Assembly (NCBI GenBank): GCA_964509545.1
Contig: CAZDXQ010000017.1
Location: 6,977-70,976 of the forward strand
Source: JADJWR01 sp964509545
GTDB lineage: Bacteria > Pseudomonadota > Gammaproteobacteria > Burkholderiales > Burkholderiaceae_F
DNA length: 64,000 nucleotides
Direction: 5' to 3'
This document shows, piece after piece, positions 26,862-37,906 of this stretch. Under the pieces are notes generated by a model. It made no database searches. It was not told the origin of the DNA and worked only from the letters and a program-made list of their open reading frames with translations. A program made the translations under genes and the position numbers. Positions within the stretch are counted from its first letter, which is position 1; the number at the start of each line of letters is the position of its first letter.

Positions 26862-27160
26862 CAGGCCGTCCCGGCAAGGCCGAAGTGAGCGAGGCAAACG
26901 TCGAGCGTTCAATCGCGGCTAAACGGCGCCGTCACGGTTACCCGCTGTCTGGGATCAGCCACGATACGAAGGCGCAGCCCGCGCCTGAATCACCGATGCA
27001 AACCCCGATGAACGCACAGAGCTCCGGCAAGGCCCAGATCTCGTGCTGCAACGGCAGCCGCGCGCGAGACGCTGCCGCAGCGCGGTCCGGCCGATGTTTC
27101 GCCGACATTGGGGCGGGCGGCAGCCATCACCTGAGCGCCGGCGGCTGAGCCGGGGACTTC
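26862..27160. other. 299-base spacer between accB and accC
   Basis: The accB-accC gap is usually only a few tens of bases. This spacer holds no convincing gene; a 50-codon frame from 26997 lacks homology that I recognise and a ribosome-binding site. No terminator or repeat is visible. It might carry an internal promoter for accC. Confidence 0.4.
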
Positions 27161-28519
27161 ATGTTCGGAAAGATCCTCATAGCGAATCGCGGCGAGATCG
27201 CGCTGCGCATCCAGCGCGCCTGCCGCGAGATGGGCATCACCACCGTCGTCGTTCATTCGCAGGCGGACACGGATGCCAAGTACGTGAAGCTGGCCGATGA
27301 ATCCGTATGCATCGGCCCGCCGCCGTCGAAAGACAGCTACCTGAACATTCCGGCGATCATCAGCGCCGCCGAGGTCACAGATGCCGAGGCGATCCATCCC
27401 GGCTACGGCTTCCTGTCGGAGAACGCCGACTTTGCCGAACGGGTGGAAAAGAGCGGTTTCGTCTTCATCGGCCCGCGGCCGGAGTCGATCCGATTGATGG
27501 GCGACAAGGTTTCGGCCAAGCAGGCCATGATCGACGCCGGCGTGCCCACCGTCCCCGGCTCGCCGGGCGCCCTGCCCGAGGATGCACGCGAGATCGTGCG
27601 TATCGCCCGCTCGATCGGCTACCCGGTGATCATCAAAGCCGCTGGCGGCGGCGGCGGCCGCGGCATGCGCGTGGTCAACACCGAGGCGGCGCTGATCGGC
27701 GCCGTCAACCTGACGCGTCAGGAAGCGCAGGCTGCGTTCGGCAACCCGGCCGTGTACATGGAGAAGTTCCTCGAGAACCCGCGCCACATCGAGATCCAGG
27801 TGCTGGCCGACCAGTATCGCAACGCGGTCTGGCTGGGCGAGCGCGACTGCTCGATGCAGCGCCGGCACCAGAAGATCATCGAGGAGGCGCCGGCCCCGGG
27901 CATCGCGCGCAAGCTGATCGAGCGCATCGGCGACCGCTGCGCCGATGCCTGCCGCAGGATCGGTTACCGCGGTGCCGGCACCTTCGAGTTCCTGTACGAG
28001 AACGGCGAGTTCTTTTTCATCGAGATGAATACGCGGCTGCAGGTCGAGCATCCTGTCACCGAGATGGTCACCGGAATCGACCTCGTGCAGCAGCAGATCC
28101 GCATCGCGGCCGGCGAGAAGCTCGCCTTTCGACAGCGCGACATCGCGCTGCACGGCGCGGCGATCGAATGCCGAATCAACGCCGAGGACCCGTACAAGTT
28201 CACGCCGAGCCCGGGGCGCGTCACCGCCTGGCATCCGCCGGGCGGGCCCGGGGTACGAGTCGACTCCCATGCGTACAGCGGCTACTTCGTGCCGCCGTAC
28301 TACGACTCGATGATCGGCAAGCTGATCTGCTATGGCGACACGCGGGCACAGGCGCTCGCGCGGATGTCGGTGGCGCTGTCGGAAATGGTCGTCGAAGGCA
28401 TCCAGACCAACATCCCGCTGCACCGCGAACTGATGGTCGACGAGAAGTTCGTGCAGGGCGGAACTAGTATTCACTATCTTGAAAAGCGCCTGGCGGCGCG
28501 GCTGCCCAAACCGGCCTGA
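27161..28519 (+). CDS. accC: Biotin carboxylase subunit of acetyl-CoA carboxylase
   Basis: AccC carboxylates biotin on AccB using bicarbonate and ATP. The 452-residue product is full length: KILIANRGEIALRI at the N-terminus, the ATP-grasp glycine loop KAAGGGGGRGMRVV, ERDCSMQRRHQKIIEEAPAP, EMNTRLQVEHPVTE with the catalytic Glu/Arg residues, and the biotin carboxylase C domain. The start has GGGGAC upstream. The transcript probably continues into prmA. Confidence 0.98.
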   Translation: MFGKILIANRGEIALRIQRACREMGITTVVVHSQADTDAKYVKLADESVCIGPPPSKDSYLNIPAIISAAEVTDAEAIHPGYGFLSENADFAERVEKSGFVFIGPRPESIRLMGDKVSAKQAMIDAGVPTVPGSPGALPEDAREIVRIARSIGYPVIIKAAGGGGGRGMRVVNTEAALIGAVNLTRQEAQAAFGNPAVYMEKFLENPRHIEIQVLADQYRNAVWLGERDCSMQRRHQKIIEEAPAPGIARKLIERIGDRCADACRRIGYRGAGTFEFLYENGEFFFIEMNTRLQVEHPVTEMVTGIDLVQQQIRIAAGEKLAFRQRDIALHGAAIECRINAEDPYKFTPSPGRVTAWHPPGGPGVRVDSHAYSGYFVPPYYDSMIGKLICYGDTRAQALARMSVALSEMVVEGIQTNIPLHRELMVDEKFVQGGTSIHYLEKRLAARLPKPA

Positions 28520-28592
28520 AGGGCGTGGCCCGGCGGGACGGCCGCGGGTCGGTTCAATCGTCGCTGCCTTCCCCTTGCCAGGAACGACATCG

Positions 28593-29516
28593 ATGCTGCG
28601 CGAAATTACGCTGCGCGCCGACGCCGACATCGCCGATACACTGTCCGACGTCCTGCTCGATCACGGCGCCATTTCCGTTTCGATCGAGGATGCGGAGGCC
28701 GATTGCCCCGGCGAACAGCCGCTTTATGGCGAACCCGGGGCCGAGCCGCAGCGCCCGGCCTGGCCGCTGAACCGCCTGTCTGTGCTGTTGCCTGCCGGCA
28801 CCGATCCGGCGCATCTGCTCGCCAGCGTCGGCGAGGCGCTGTCGATGCCCCCGCCGACGATCGATTCGCTGCGCTGGGTCGAGGATGCCGACTGGGTGCG
28901 GCTGACGCAGTCGCAGTTCCCGCCGACGCGGATCGCCGAGAACCTGTGGATCGTGCCGACCTGGCACGAACCGCCCGATCCGGCGGCGATCAACATCCGC
29001 CTCGATCCGGGGATCGCCTTCGGCACCGGAACGCACCCGACGACACGCCTGTGCCTGCACTGGCTGCAGCAGCACACGCCGATGGGTGCGCGCGTCCTCG
29101 ACTACGGCTGCGGCTCGGGCGTGCTGGCGATCGCCGCGGCCCGGCTCGGTGCACGCGAAGTGCTCGGCACCGACATCGACGAGCAGGCACTGGCCGCAGC
29201 GCGCGCCAACAGCAAGCGCAACGCGGTGGCCGCTCGGTACACTGCGCCGGATAAGTTGCCGGCCGGAACCTTCGACATCGTGCTCGCCAACATCCTGGCC
29301 AACCCGCTGCGCCTGCTGGCGTCCACGCTGCTTGCCCGTGTGGCGGAAGGTGGCGCCCTCGTGCTGTCGGGGGTGCTGTCGCGACAGGCTGATGAACTGA
29401 TCGCCGCCTATGCGGCTGTTAACAGCGGCGTCGCGCTGTCGGTCTGGGCGGCCGCCGATGGCTGGGCCTGTCTCGCCGGACACCGCAGCGGCAGGCGCAA
29501 CGACGCCGGCGCCTGA
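28593..29516 (+). CDS. prmA: Ribosomal protein L11 methyltransferase
   Basis: PrmA trimethylates ribosomal protein L11. The 307-residue product has the N-terminal L11-binding domain and a SAM-dependent methyltransferase domain from about residue 130: DPGIAFGTGTHPTTRL, motif I LDYGCGSGVLAIAAARLGA, and DIVLANILANPLRLLA. ATG 28593 has AGGAACG upstream. It follows accC by 73 bases; a tandem REP-like repeat begins just after its stop. Confidence 0.95.
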   Translation: MLREITLRADADIADTLSDVLLDHGAISVSIEDAEADCPGEQPLYGEPGAEPQRPAWPLNRLSVLLPAGTDPAHLLASVGEALSMPPPTIDSLRWVEDADWVRLTQSQFPPTRIAENLWIVPTWHEPPDPAAINIRLDPGIAFGTGTHPTTRLCLHWLQQHTPMGARVLDYGCGSGVLAIAAARLGAREVLGTDIDEQALAAARANSKRNAVAARYTAPDKLPAGTFDIVLANILANPLRLLASTLLARVAEGGALVLSGVLSRQADELIAAYAAVNSGVALSVWAAADGWACLAGHRSGRRNDAGA

Positions 29517-29521
29517 CGTGA

Positions 29522-29664
29522 ACCCCCACGCTCGCTGGCGCTCGCTGCCCCCCCAAGGGGGCGCTCAGTGGCTTCGGGCGGCCGAGCGCATGATCAGACC
29601 CCCACGCTCGCTGGCGCTCGCTGCCCCCCAAGGGGGCGCTCAGTGGCTTCGGGCGGCCGAGCGC
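29522..29664. repeat. Two tandem copies of a 67-bp REP-like element
   Basis: Copy 1 is 29522-29589 and copy 2 is 29598-29664; they are identical except that copy 1 has one more C in the C-run. Each contains nested inverted repeats: a CCCCCCAAGGGGG core, with CGCTCG near one side and CGAGCG at the end. The start-to-start spacing is 76 bases. The motif resembles dispersed intergenic repeats that I recall from Burkholderiales genomes. The copies fill the prmA to DUF3426 gap almost entirely, and the second ends 11 bases before the next ATG. Confidence 0.9.
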
Positions 29665-29675
29665 CACTGAAATCA

Positions 29676-30656
29676 ATGGCTCTGGCGACACGTTGCCCGA
29701 ACTGCCACGCCCTGTTTCGCGTGGTCGCCGACCAGTTGAAGCTGCGTGGCGGCCTGGTCCGATGCGGCGCCTGTCAGCATGTCTTCGATGCCGTCGGCAC
29801 GCTCAGTTACATCGACGACGCGGTGCTGACGACGACTCCACCCGCATCGACGACGGCCACGGTCGGCGCGGGGCCTCTGGCCGCAGGCTCGGCCGCCGAG
29901 CGTCTTCCGGCTGAAGCAACCGCGGCGCCGATCGAGGCGCGGCCGACGTTGGCTGCGGCTAAGGACGCAGCCGTCGGCAGCGAGCCTGACGCGGCTGCGC
30001 CTGTCGTCGAATCGATGCTGTCGACAGCGGCCGCGACATCGTCCGCGGAGGCCGGGCCGGCGGCCGGGGCCATCAACGCCGAAGCGGTGGCAGGTGCGAT
30101 CGAGCCCCTTGGCACGGCGGAGCAGGTGGCACCTGCTTTCCTCCGTCACGAAGCAACGCCGGTCAAGCGAGGCTTCTCGATCCTGTTCGGCGGCGGCGCC
30201 ATCGTGCTCGCGACTCTCGCGCTGGCGCAACTGGCCGTTCTGTTCCGGGCCGATATCCTCGTCAAGGCGCCTCAGGCGCGACCGGCGCTGACACAGCTCT
30301 GCCGATTGTTCCGCTGCGCGGTCAACTGGCCCGCGCGCGGCGACCTGCTGGCGGTGGTGGGCAGCGAGTTGCAGGCATTGCCCGGTACCAGCGCCTTCGA
30401 GCTGACCGCGGTCGTCCGAAATCGAGGCAGCATCACGCTGGCGCTGCCGGCAATCGAGCTCACGCTCATCGACACACTGAACCGCACGGTCGCGCGCAAG
30501 GTCTTCGCACCGGTCGACTACCTCGCTGGCGAAGCCGATCCGGCGGCGCATCTGTTGGCCGGCCTCGAAGCCGGCGCCGACCTGACGATTCGAATCGCCT
30601 TCGAGGCGCGCGGGCTGAATGCCGCCGGTTTCGTTGTTTATCCCTTCTACCTTTGA
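29676..30656 (+). CDS. Zinc-ribbon (MJ0042) and DUF3426 membrane protein
   Basis: A 326-residue protein of unknown function. It begins with an MJ0042-type zinc ribbon (Cys7, Cys10, Cys30, Cys33), followed by an Ala-rich low-complexity linker (about 45-150), one membrane span at about 172-196, and a periplasmic DUF3426 domain (LQALPGTSAFELTAVVRNRG). Location directly after prmA is conserved in betaproteobacteria. The ATG at 29676 puts the zinc ribbon at the N-terminus. No ribosome-binding site is seen because a REP-like repeat fills the upstream space. Confidence 0.85.
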   Translation: MALATRCPNCHALFRVVADQLKLRGGLVRCGACQHVFDAVGTLSYIDDAVLTTTPPASTTATVGAGPLAAGSAAERLPAEATAAPIEARPTLAAAKDAAVGSEPDAAAPVVESMLSTAAATSSAEAGPAAGAINAEAVAGAIEPLGTAEQVAPAFLRHEATPVKRGFSILFGGGAIVLATLALAQLAVLFRADILVKAPQARPALTQLCRLFRCAVNWPARGDLLAVVGSELQALPGTSAFELTAVVRNRGSITLALPAIELTLIDTLNRTVARKVFAPVDYLAGEADPAAHLLAGLEAGADLTIRIAFEARGLNAAGFVVYPFYL

Positions 30657-30728
30657 CTGCCGCGCCGGGCGGCGCCCGCACCGACCGCCGAGCGTGTCGG
30701 CCTCGCCTCTCGCACGCATCATCTCGCT

Positions 30729-31664
30729 ATGAGCACGCTGATCTGCGGTTCCATCGCCTTCGACTCGATCATGGTCTTCCGGGGCCGCTTCAAGGACCAC
30801 ATCCTGCCCGACAAGGTCCATATCCTGAATGTCGCCTTCCTCGTGCCGCAGCTACGACGCGAATACGGCGGCACCGCGGGCAACATCGCCTACAGCCTGA
30901 AGCTGCTCGGCGGCGATCCGCTGCCGATGGCCACCGTCGGCACCGATGCAGCCGCCTATCTGCAGCGCTTCGACGAACTGGGCATCACGCGAAAGCATCT
31001 GCGCGAGATCGCCGACAGCTACACGGCGCAGGCCTTCATCACCACGGACCTGGACGACAACCAGATCACGGCCTTCCATCCTGGCGCGATGTCGCACTCG
31101 CACCTGAACGCAGTGCCTGCCGATGGTTCGATCCGCCTGGGGATCGTCGCCCCTGACGGCCGTGACGGCATGATCGCCCATGCCGTTCAGTTCGCCGAAC
31201 ACGGCATCCCTTTCATCTTCGACCCGGGGCAGGGGCTGCCGATGTTCGATTCGACCGAACTCGACGACTTCCTGACTCAGGCCACCTACGCCGTGTTCAA
31301 CGATTACGAGGCGCAACTCGTCGTCGAGAAGACCGGTAGGACAATCGCCGAGCAGGCGCGCAAAGTGCAGGCGCTGATCGTCACCCGCGGCGGCCAGGGA
31401 TCCGATATCTATTTAGGCGGGCGCGAACTGCACATCCCGGTGGCACGCACACGGCGCATCGTCGATCCGACCGGCTGCGGCGACGCCTACCGCGCCGGGC
31501 TCCTTCACGGACTGGCCAATGGCTTCGACTGGGAGACGACCGGTCGGCTGGCGGCAGTGATGGGCGCGCTGAAGATCGAGCACAGCGGCGCGCAGAACCA
31601 CGTCGCGTCACGCGACGAGATCGCCGAGCGCTTCAGCGAATCCTTCGGCTACCGCCCCTGGTAG
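30729..31664 (+). CDS. PfkB-family carbohydrate/nucleoside kinase
   Basis: A 311-residue ribokinase-fold kinase, probably of the adenosine kinase-like branch. GGTAGNIAYSLKLLGG (about 46-61) is the first PfkB signature and DPTGCGDAYRAGLLHGL (about 246-262) holds the anion hole and catalytic Asp. VFNDYEAQLV and ALIVTRGGQGSDIY lie between. Substrate is uncertain. It is 72 bases after the DUF3426 gene and may be co-transcribed. About 150 bases with no feature separate it from the convergent yggT. Confidence 0.88.
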   Translation: MSTLICGSIAFDSIMVFRGRFKDHILPDKVHILNVAFLVPQLRREYGGTAGNIAYSLKLLGGDPLPMATVGTDAAAYLQRFDELGITRKHLREIADSYTAQAFITTDLDDNQITAFHPGAMSHSHLNAVPADGSIRLGIVAPDGRDGMIAHAVQFAEHGIPFIFDPGQGLPMFDSTELDDFLTQATYAVFNDYEAQLVVEKTGRTIAEQARKVQALIVTRGGQGSDIYLGGRELHIPVARTRRIVDPTGCGDAYRAGLLHGLANGFDWETTGRLAAVMGALKIEHSGAQNHVASRDEIAERFSESFGYRPW

Positions 31665-31812
31665 CCGCGCCACCACCGGGGCAGACCCAAGTCCTCCGGC
31701 GCCGGCCTGCCGCCGAACCGAAGTCGAGCGGGTTTCGGTTGTGCCAAGCGCGGACGCCCCGGCGCGCGCAGCCGCCGGCGGCCGCTCGAGCGGCAGCGGC
31801 GTGCGACAGCCG

Positions 31813-32361
31813 CTACAGCCCGCTGCGGCCGAGCACGATCAGCATCACGTTGACCACGAGGATCACCGCGATCGGCGACAGGTCGATGCCGCCGACCAGC
31901 GGCAGGGCGCGCTGGAACGGCGCCAGGAAAGGCCGGACCAGCATCGAGACGGCCGGCGCAATCGGCGCATGCGGATTGATCCAGCTCAGGACCACGTGCA
32001 GCAGCGTCAGCCAGAGGACCAGATAGAGAGCCCAGCGCAGCAACTGGATCAGCGCCATGAGCAGAAGGCCCGACCATGGCCAGCTTCCGGCACCGACGCC
32101 GACAAGCAGGAAACGCAGCGCCAGGAATGCGATGGCCACAAGCAAGGCCGCCAGGATCGTTGCCGCATCGAAGCGGCCGGCGGAAGGCGCGACGCGCCGC
32201 ATCGGTCGCACCAGCCAGTCGGTCAGTGCGATCGTGAACTGCGCCAGCGGATTGCGCGCCGGCATTCCGAGATAGTTCATATAGGCGCGCGCGAGCAGTG
32301 TCACGCCCAGGATCACCGCGATGGTCTGCAGCAGGAAATCGGCGATGTCGACCAGGATCAT
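31813..32361 (-). CDS. YggT-family membrane protein
   Basis: A 182-residue inner-membrane protein made of two YggT repeats, each with a pair of membrane helices. YMNYLGMPARNPLAQFTIALTDWLVRP in the first half is partly mirrored by VLSWINPHAPIAPAVSMLVRPFLAPF in the second. The family is linked to osmotic or cation stress and division but its activity is undefined. It is transcribed alone or after the H1-like gene, though a terminator lies between them. Confidence 0.88.
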   Translation of the reverse strand: MILVDIADFLLQTIAVILGVTLLARAYMNYLGMPARNPLAQFTIALTDWLVRPMRRVAPSAGRFDAATILAALLVAIAFLALRFLLVGVGAGSWPWSGLLLMALIQLLRWALYLVLWLTLLHVVLSWINPHAPIAPAVSMLVRPFLAPFQRALPLVGGIDLSPIAVILVVNVMLIVLGRSGL

Positions 32362-32412
32362 GACGGCGGGGCTTGCGGCAAGTCGGCCGATTCTAACGAT
32401 GCGGTGAAGGCG

Positions 32413-32447
32413 GAAAGAAAAGGGGCGCTGAGAATCTCAGCGCCCCC
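32413..32447 (-). terminator. Rho-independent terminator of the H1-like gene
   Basis: Arms GGGGCGCTGAGA (32422-32433) and TCTCAGCGCCCC (32435-32446) pair, with AAAGAAAA on the plus-strand left side giving TTTTCTTT on the minus strand. It lies about 35 bases after the minus-strand stop of the H1-like gene. Confidence 0.9.
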
Positions 32448-32480
32448 AAACAGATGTCGATGCGCGTTTGCGCGCCCGCC

Positions 32481-32819
32481 TTACGGACGACTACCGGTCG
32501 GAAACGGCCATGCGGCCGCCGGATTCAGCGCCGTTTTTGCCGGCGCGGCGGCCGCCGGAGCAGCCGCCGCCGGTTTGGCTGCCGGTGCAGCCTTCTTCGC
32601 GGGCTTGGCCTTTGCGGCCGGCTTGGCCGCGGCCTTCTTAGCTACTTTTTTTTTAGCAGTTTTCTTGGCGGTCTTCTTGGCCGCCTTTTTCGCGGTCTTC
32701 TTCGCCGCTTTCTTAGCGGTCTTCTTCGCAGCCTTCTTGGCCGTCTTCTTCGCCGTTTTCTTGGCGGCTTTCTTGGCCGGCTTCTTGGCGGCCTTCTTCG
32801 CAGTCTTCTTCGTTGCCAT
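32481..32819 (-). CDS. Histone H1-like Lys/Ala-rich DNA-binding protein
   Basis: The 112-residue product is a long run of KKTAK/KKAAK-type repeats (about residues 3-60), then an Ala/Pro/Lys stretch and a neutral tail ending in WPFPTGSRP. Proteins of this composition (H1-like, AlgP-like) bind and condense DNA, and nucleoid regulation is the likely role. AAGGAG six bases upstream selects the ATG at 32819 over the one at 32825. It has its own terminator and an upstream region bounded by another terminator, so it is a single transcription unit. The repeat tract is prone to length change. Confidence 0.9.
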   Translation of the reverse strand: MATKKTAKKAAKKPAKKAAKKTAKKTAKKAAKKTAKKAAKKTAKKAAKKTAKKTAKKKVAKKAAAKPAAKAKPAKKAAPAAKPAAAAPAAAAPAKTALNPAAAWPFPTGSRP

Positions 32820-33053
32820 ATTCATCTCCTTAACTGGATTGACAAAGGGTTGATGAGCAAACCCGAAAGGCCGTCGAAGGCCTGGCTCGGGCTATTCATC
32901 GGCGCATGCGGAAGCGCTGTCGCCGCGGCAACCCCAGAAGTGCGTTTTGATGGACGCATATCCGAGAAGAGCGCGGAACGGTCAGTGCAATGACCGCTGA
33001 CGCTGATGAATTCGGCACCTTGCGGCATGTCCGGCCGTGGCCGGAGTGCGCGC

Positions 33054-33082
33054 AAAGAAAACGCCGGCAGGCGGCCGGCGTT
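33054..33082 (-). terminator. Rho-independent terminator downstream of nrdB / candidate small RNA
   Basis: On the minus strand AACGCCGGC and GCCGGCGTT pair around a five-base loop and are followed by TTCTTT. It lies about 335 bases downstream of the nrdB stop and upstream of the H1-like gene. Confidence 0.85.
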
Positions 33083-33300
33083 CGGAAACTGAAGAAACTG
33101 CTTGAGGCTGACAGTGCGGCGAGGCCCGGTTTTCGGAGGGGGAACGATCCCGCAAGACCTTCTTGTCTCGATCCCGATTCGTCGCGTGCCGTTGACGATG
33201 GAGCGTCTACTGTGGCTGTCTGGGTTCAATGCCGTGATCGAAGTTCGCTGTTTGATCAACGAATCGAGCAACTCAACATGAGTTCGCTTTTTACTCTCAA
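33083..33300 (-). ncRNA. Candidate structured small RNA (or long nrdB 3' UTR)
   Basis: The minus strand here is AT-richer than its surroundings, carries several hairpins and ends at the terminator at 33054-33082. A possible promoter is TTGCGA with TAAAAA 17 bases downstream (minus strand, about 33288-33316). Pairings seen include CGATTCGT with ACGAATCG, CGTTGA with TCAACG, AACTCA with TGAGTT (33270-33284) and CAAGA with TCTTG. An overlapping 164-codon frame looks unconvincing as protein. I could not fold it or match it to a family; 6S-like or other identity is not established. Another hairpin (33379-33396) follows the nrdB stop directly. Confidence 0.35.
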
Positions 33301-33417
33301 TCAATTTCAGTCGCAAGAGTTTTCGCGCGTTTCACGCGTGTGATGTTCGATTTATTCAACGCTCGCACAACGAATTCATTCATGCGGACGCATGAACCGG
33401 ACCGCCGATGCCGCGCG

Positions 33418-34548
33418 CTATTCCCAGCTCAACGCGCCGCCGGTCTGATACTCGATGACTCGCGTCTCGAAGAAGTTGCGCTCCTTTTTCAGATCGATCA
33501 TCTCGCTCATCCAGGGGAAGGGATTGTCCTCGGGGCCGAACAGCGGCTCGATGCCGATCTGCTGCGCGCGACGGTTGGCGATGTAGCGCAGGTAGCCCTT
33601 GAACATCGGCGCGTTCAGCCCGAGTACGCCGCGCGGCATGGTGTCCTCGGCGTAGGCGTACTCCAGGTCGACGGCCCGGCGGAACAGGCCGCGGATGTCC
33701 TCGCGGAAGGCCGGGGTCCACAGTTGCGGGTTTTCCAGCTTGATCTGGTTGATCAGGTCGATGCCGAAATTGCAGTGCATCGATTCGTCGCGCAGGATGT
33801 ACTGGTATTGCTCGGCGGCGCCGGTCATCTTGTTCTGCCGGCCGAGCGCCAGGATCTGGGCAAAGCCGACGTAGAAGAACAGGCCCTCCATCAGGCAGGC
33901 GAAAACGATCAGGCTCTTCAGCAGCTTCTGGTCGTTCTCCGCGGTGCCGGTGGCGAAGCCGGGGTCTGTCAGCGTGTCGATGAACGGGATTAGGAACTCG
34001 TCCTTGGCCCGGATCGAGGCGATCTCGTGATAGGCATTGAAGATCTCGCCTTCGTCCAGCCCCAGTGATTCGACGATGTACTGGTAGGCGTGGGTGTGGA
34101 TCGCCTCTTCGAAGGCCTGCCGCAGCAGGAACTGCCGGCACTCGGGTGCCGTGATGTGCCGGTAGGTACCGAGCACGATGTTGTTGGCCGCCAGCGAGTC
34201 GGCGGTGACGAAGAAGCCCAGGTTGCGCTTGACGATGCGCCGTTCGTCCTCGGTCAGTCCGCCCGGATCCTTCCACAGGGCGATGTCGCGGGACATGTTG
34301 ATCTCCTGCGGCATCCAGTGGTTGGCGCAGGTGGCGAGGTACTTGTCCCACGCCCACTTGTATTTGAACGGCACCAGCTGATTGACGTCGGTGCGGCCGT
34401 TGATGATCCGCTTGTCGGCGACGTTGACGCGGCGTCGCTCGGGCGCCTGCTCGCCGCCGGCGGGCGCATTCGCCGGCGGCCGCGCCGGTCCGGGGGCAGG
34501 CGTCCGCGCTGGTGTGGATTCCGGGGTCACATCGTCCCAGGCAAGCAT
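33418..34548 (-). CDS. nrdB: Class Ia ribonucleotide reductase, beta subunit
   Basis: NrdB holds the diiron-tyrosyl radical cofactor that starts ribonucleotide reduction in NrdA. In the 376-residue product Asp117, Glu148 and His151 match metal ligands and Tyr155 (in EEAIHTHAY) matches the radical tyrosine of E. coli NrdB. The first 40 residues are Pro/Ala-rich and probably flexible. The gene lies 45 bases after nrdA in the same operon. TGGDELSWE-like conserved C-terminal ending (here TGGALSWE) is the part that docks to NrdA. Confidence 0.96.
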   Translation of the reverse strand: MLAWDDVTPESTPARTPAPGPARPPANAPAGGEQAPERRRVNVADKRIINGRTDVNQLVPFKYKWAWDKYLATCANHWMPQEINMSRDIALWKDPGGLTEDERRIVKRNLGFFVTADSLAANNIVLGTYRHITAPECRQFLLRQAFEEAIHTHAYQYIVESLGLDEGEIFNAYHEIASIRAKDEFLIPFIDTLTDPGFATGTAENDQKLLKSLIVFACLMEGLFFYVGFAQILALGRQNKMTGAAEQYQYILRDESMHCNFGIDLINQIKLENPQLWTPAFREDIRGLFRRAVDLEYAYAEDTMPRGVLGLNAPMFKGYLRYIANRRAQQIGIEPLFGPEDNPFPWMSEMIDLKKERNFFETRVIEYQTGGALSWE

Positions 34549-34593
34549 GCCGGGTCCTCCTGTCGTGTCCTGTGCGTGTCCTTCGAGCCGCGC

Positions 34594-37527
<2,934 letters not shown>

Positions 37528-37906
37528 CCTGCCTCCGTTGAGAGATGTCGGCCGCCGGATACCGCCAGCCGCATCTGTTGTTCAAGTCGTCCGCGCGGTG
37601 CCGCGCACACACAAGGTGTTGATCGTCTGCGCCTGACGCCGGCTTCACCCCGGTTCTGCCCAGGCCGCTTGACGGCGATCGGCCGGCACCGGTCGCGCCG
37701 CCGAACCGCGGTCGGTTCGGACACAAGATATTGTGTCCTCTACCGTTCTTTATTCAAGCTGTTGTAGGCCGGATGTTAGGGGATGTCAGCCGCGAACTCA
37801 ACTGTGGCCGCGCGCCGCCGGCACGGACGCAATCGGAACGTCGTCGACGGCGCCTGCGGCTGCGCTCCCTGCAATGCGAATTGCAGGCCAGGCGAGGAGC
37901 CTGGTT
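37528..37906. other. Intergenic region between ampD and nrdA
   Basis: This 379-base gap holds the nrdAB promoter and NrdR-type operators at about 37721-37767 and leaves a leader of nearly 200 bases before nrdA. A perfect 8-bp hairpin (CCTGCAAT 37868-37875, ATTGCAGG 37880-37887) sits 20 bases after the ampD stop and may be its transcript end, though no T-run follows. Confidence 0.5.
37721..37767 (-). promoter_or_regulatory. Tandem NrdR-type boxes overlapping the nrdAB promoter
   Basis: ACACAAGATATTGTGT (37721-37736) matches the NrdR box consensus at 15 of 16 positions by my count. A degenerate second box (ATTCAAGCTGTTGTAG, 37752-37767) lies exactly 31 bases away, the spacing typical of paired NrdR boxes. 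A possible minus-strand promoter overlaps both: TTGAAT (37752-37757) and CACAAT (37730-37735) separated by 16 bases. NrdR represses nrd operons when (d)ATP is abundant. No nrdR gene is in the window. Confidence 0.75.

Noticed and set aside
26997..27148. 50-codon frame between accB and accC
   Set aside because: No ribosome-binding site and no motif; composition like random GC-rich DNA.
29522..29664. CRISPR-like repeat pair
   Set aside because: Only two 67-bp copies separated by 8 bases, with strong internal palindromes and no spacers or cas genes.
32822..33316. 164-codon minus-strand frame upstream of the H1-like gene
   Set aside because: It starts at TTG inside a candidate promoter, runs through a strong terminator hairpin, and shows no recognisable motif; treated as noncoding.
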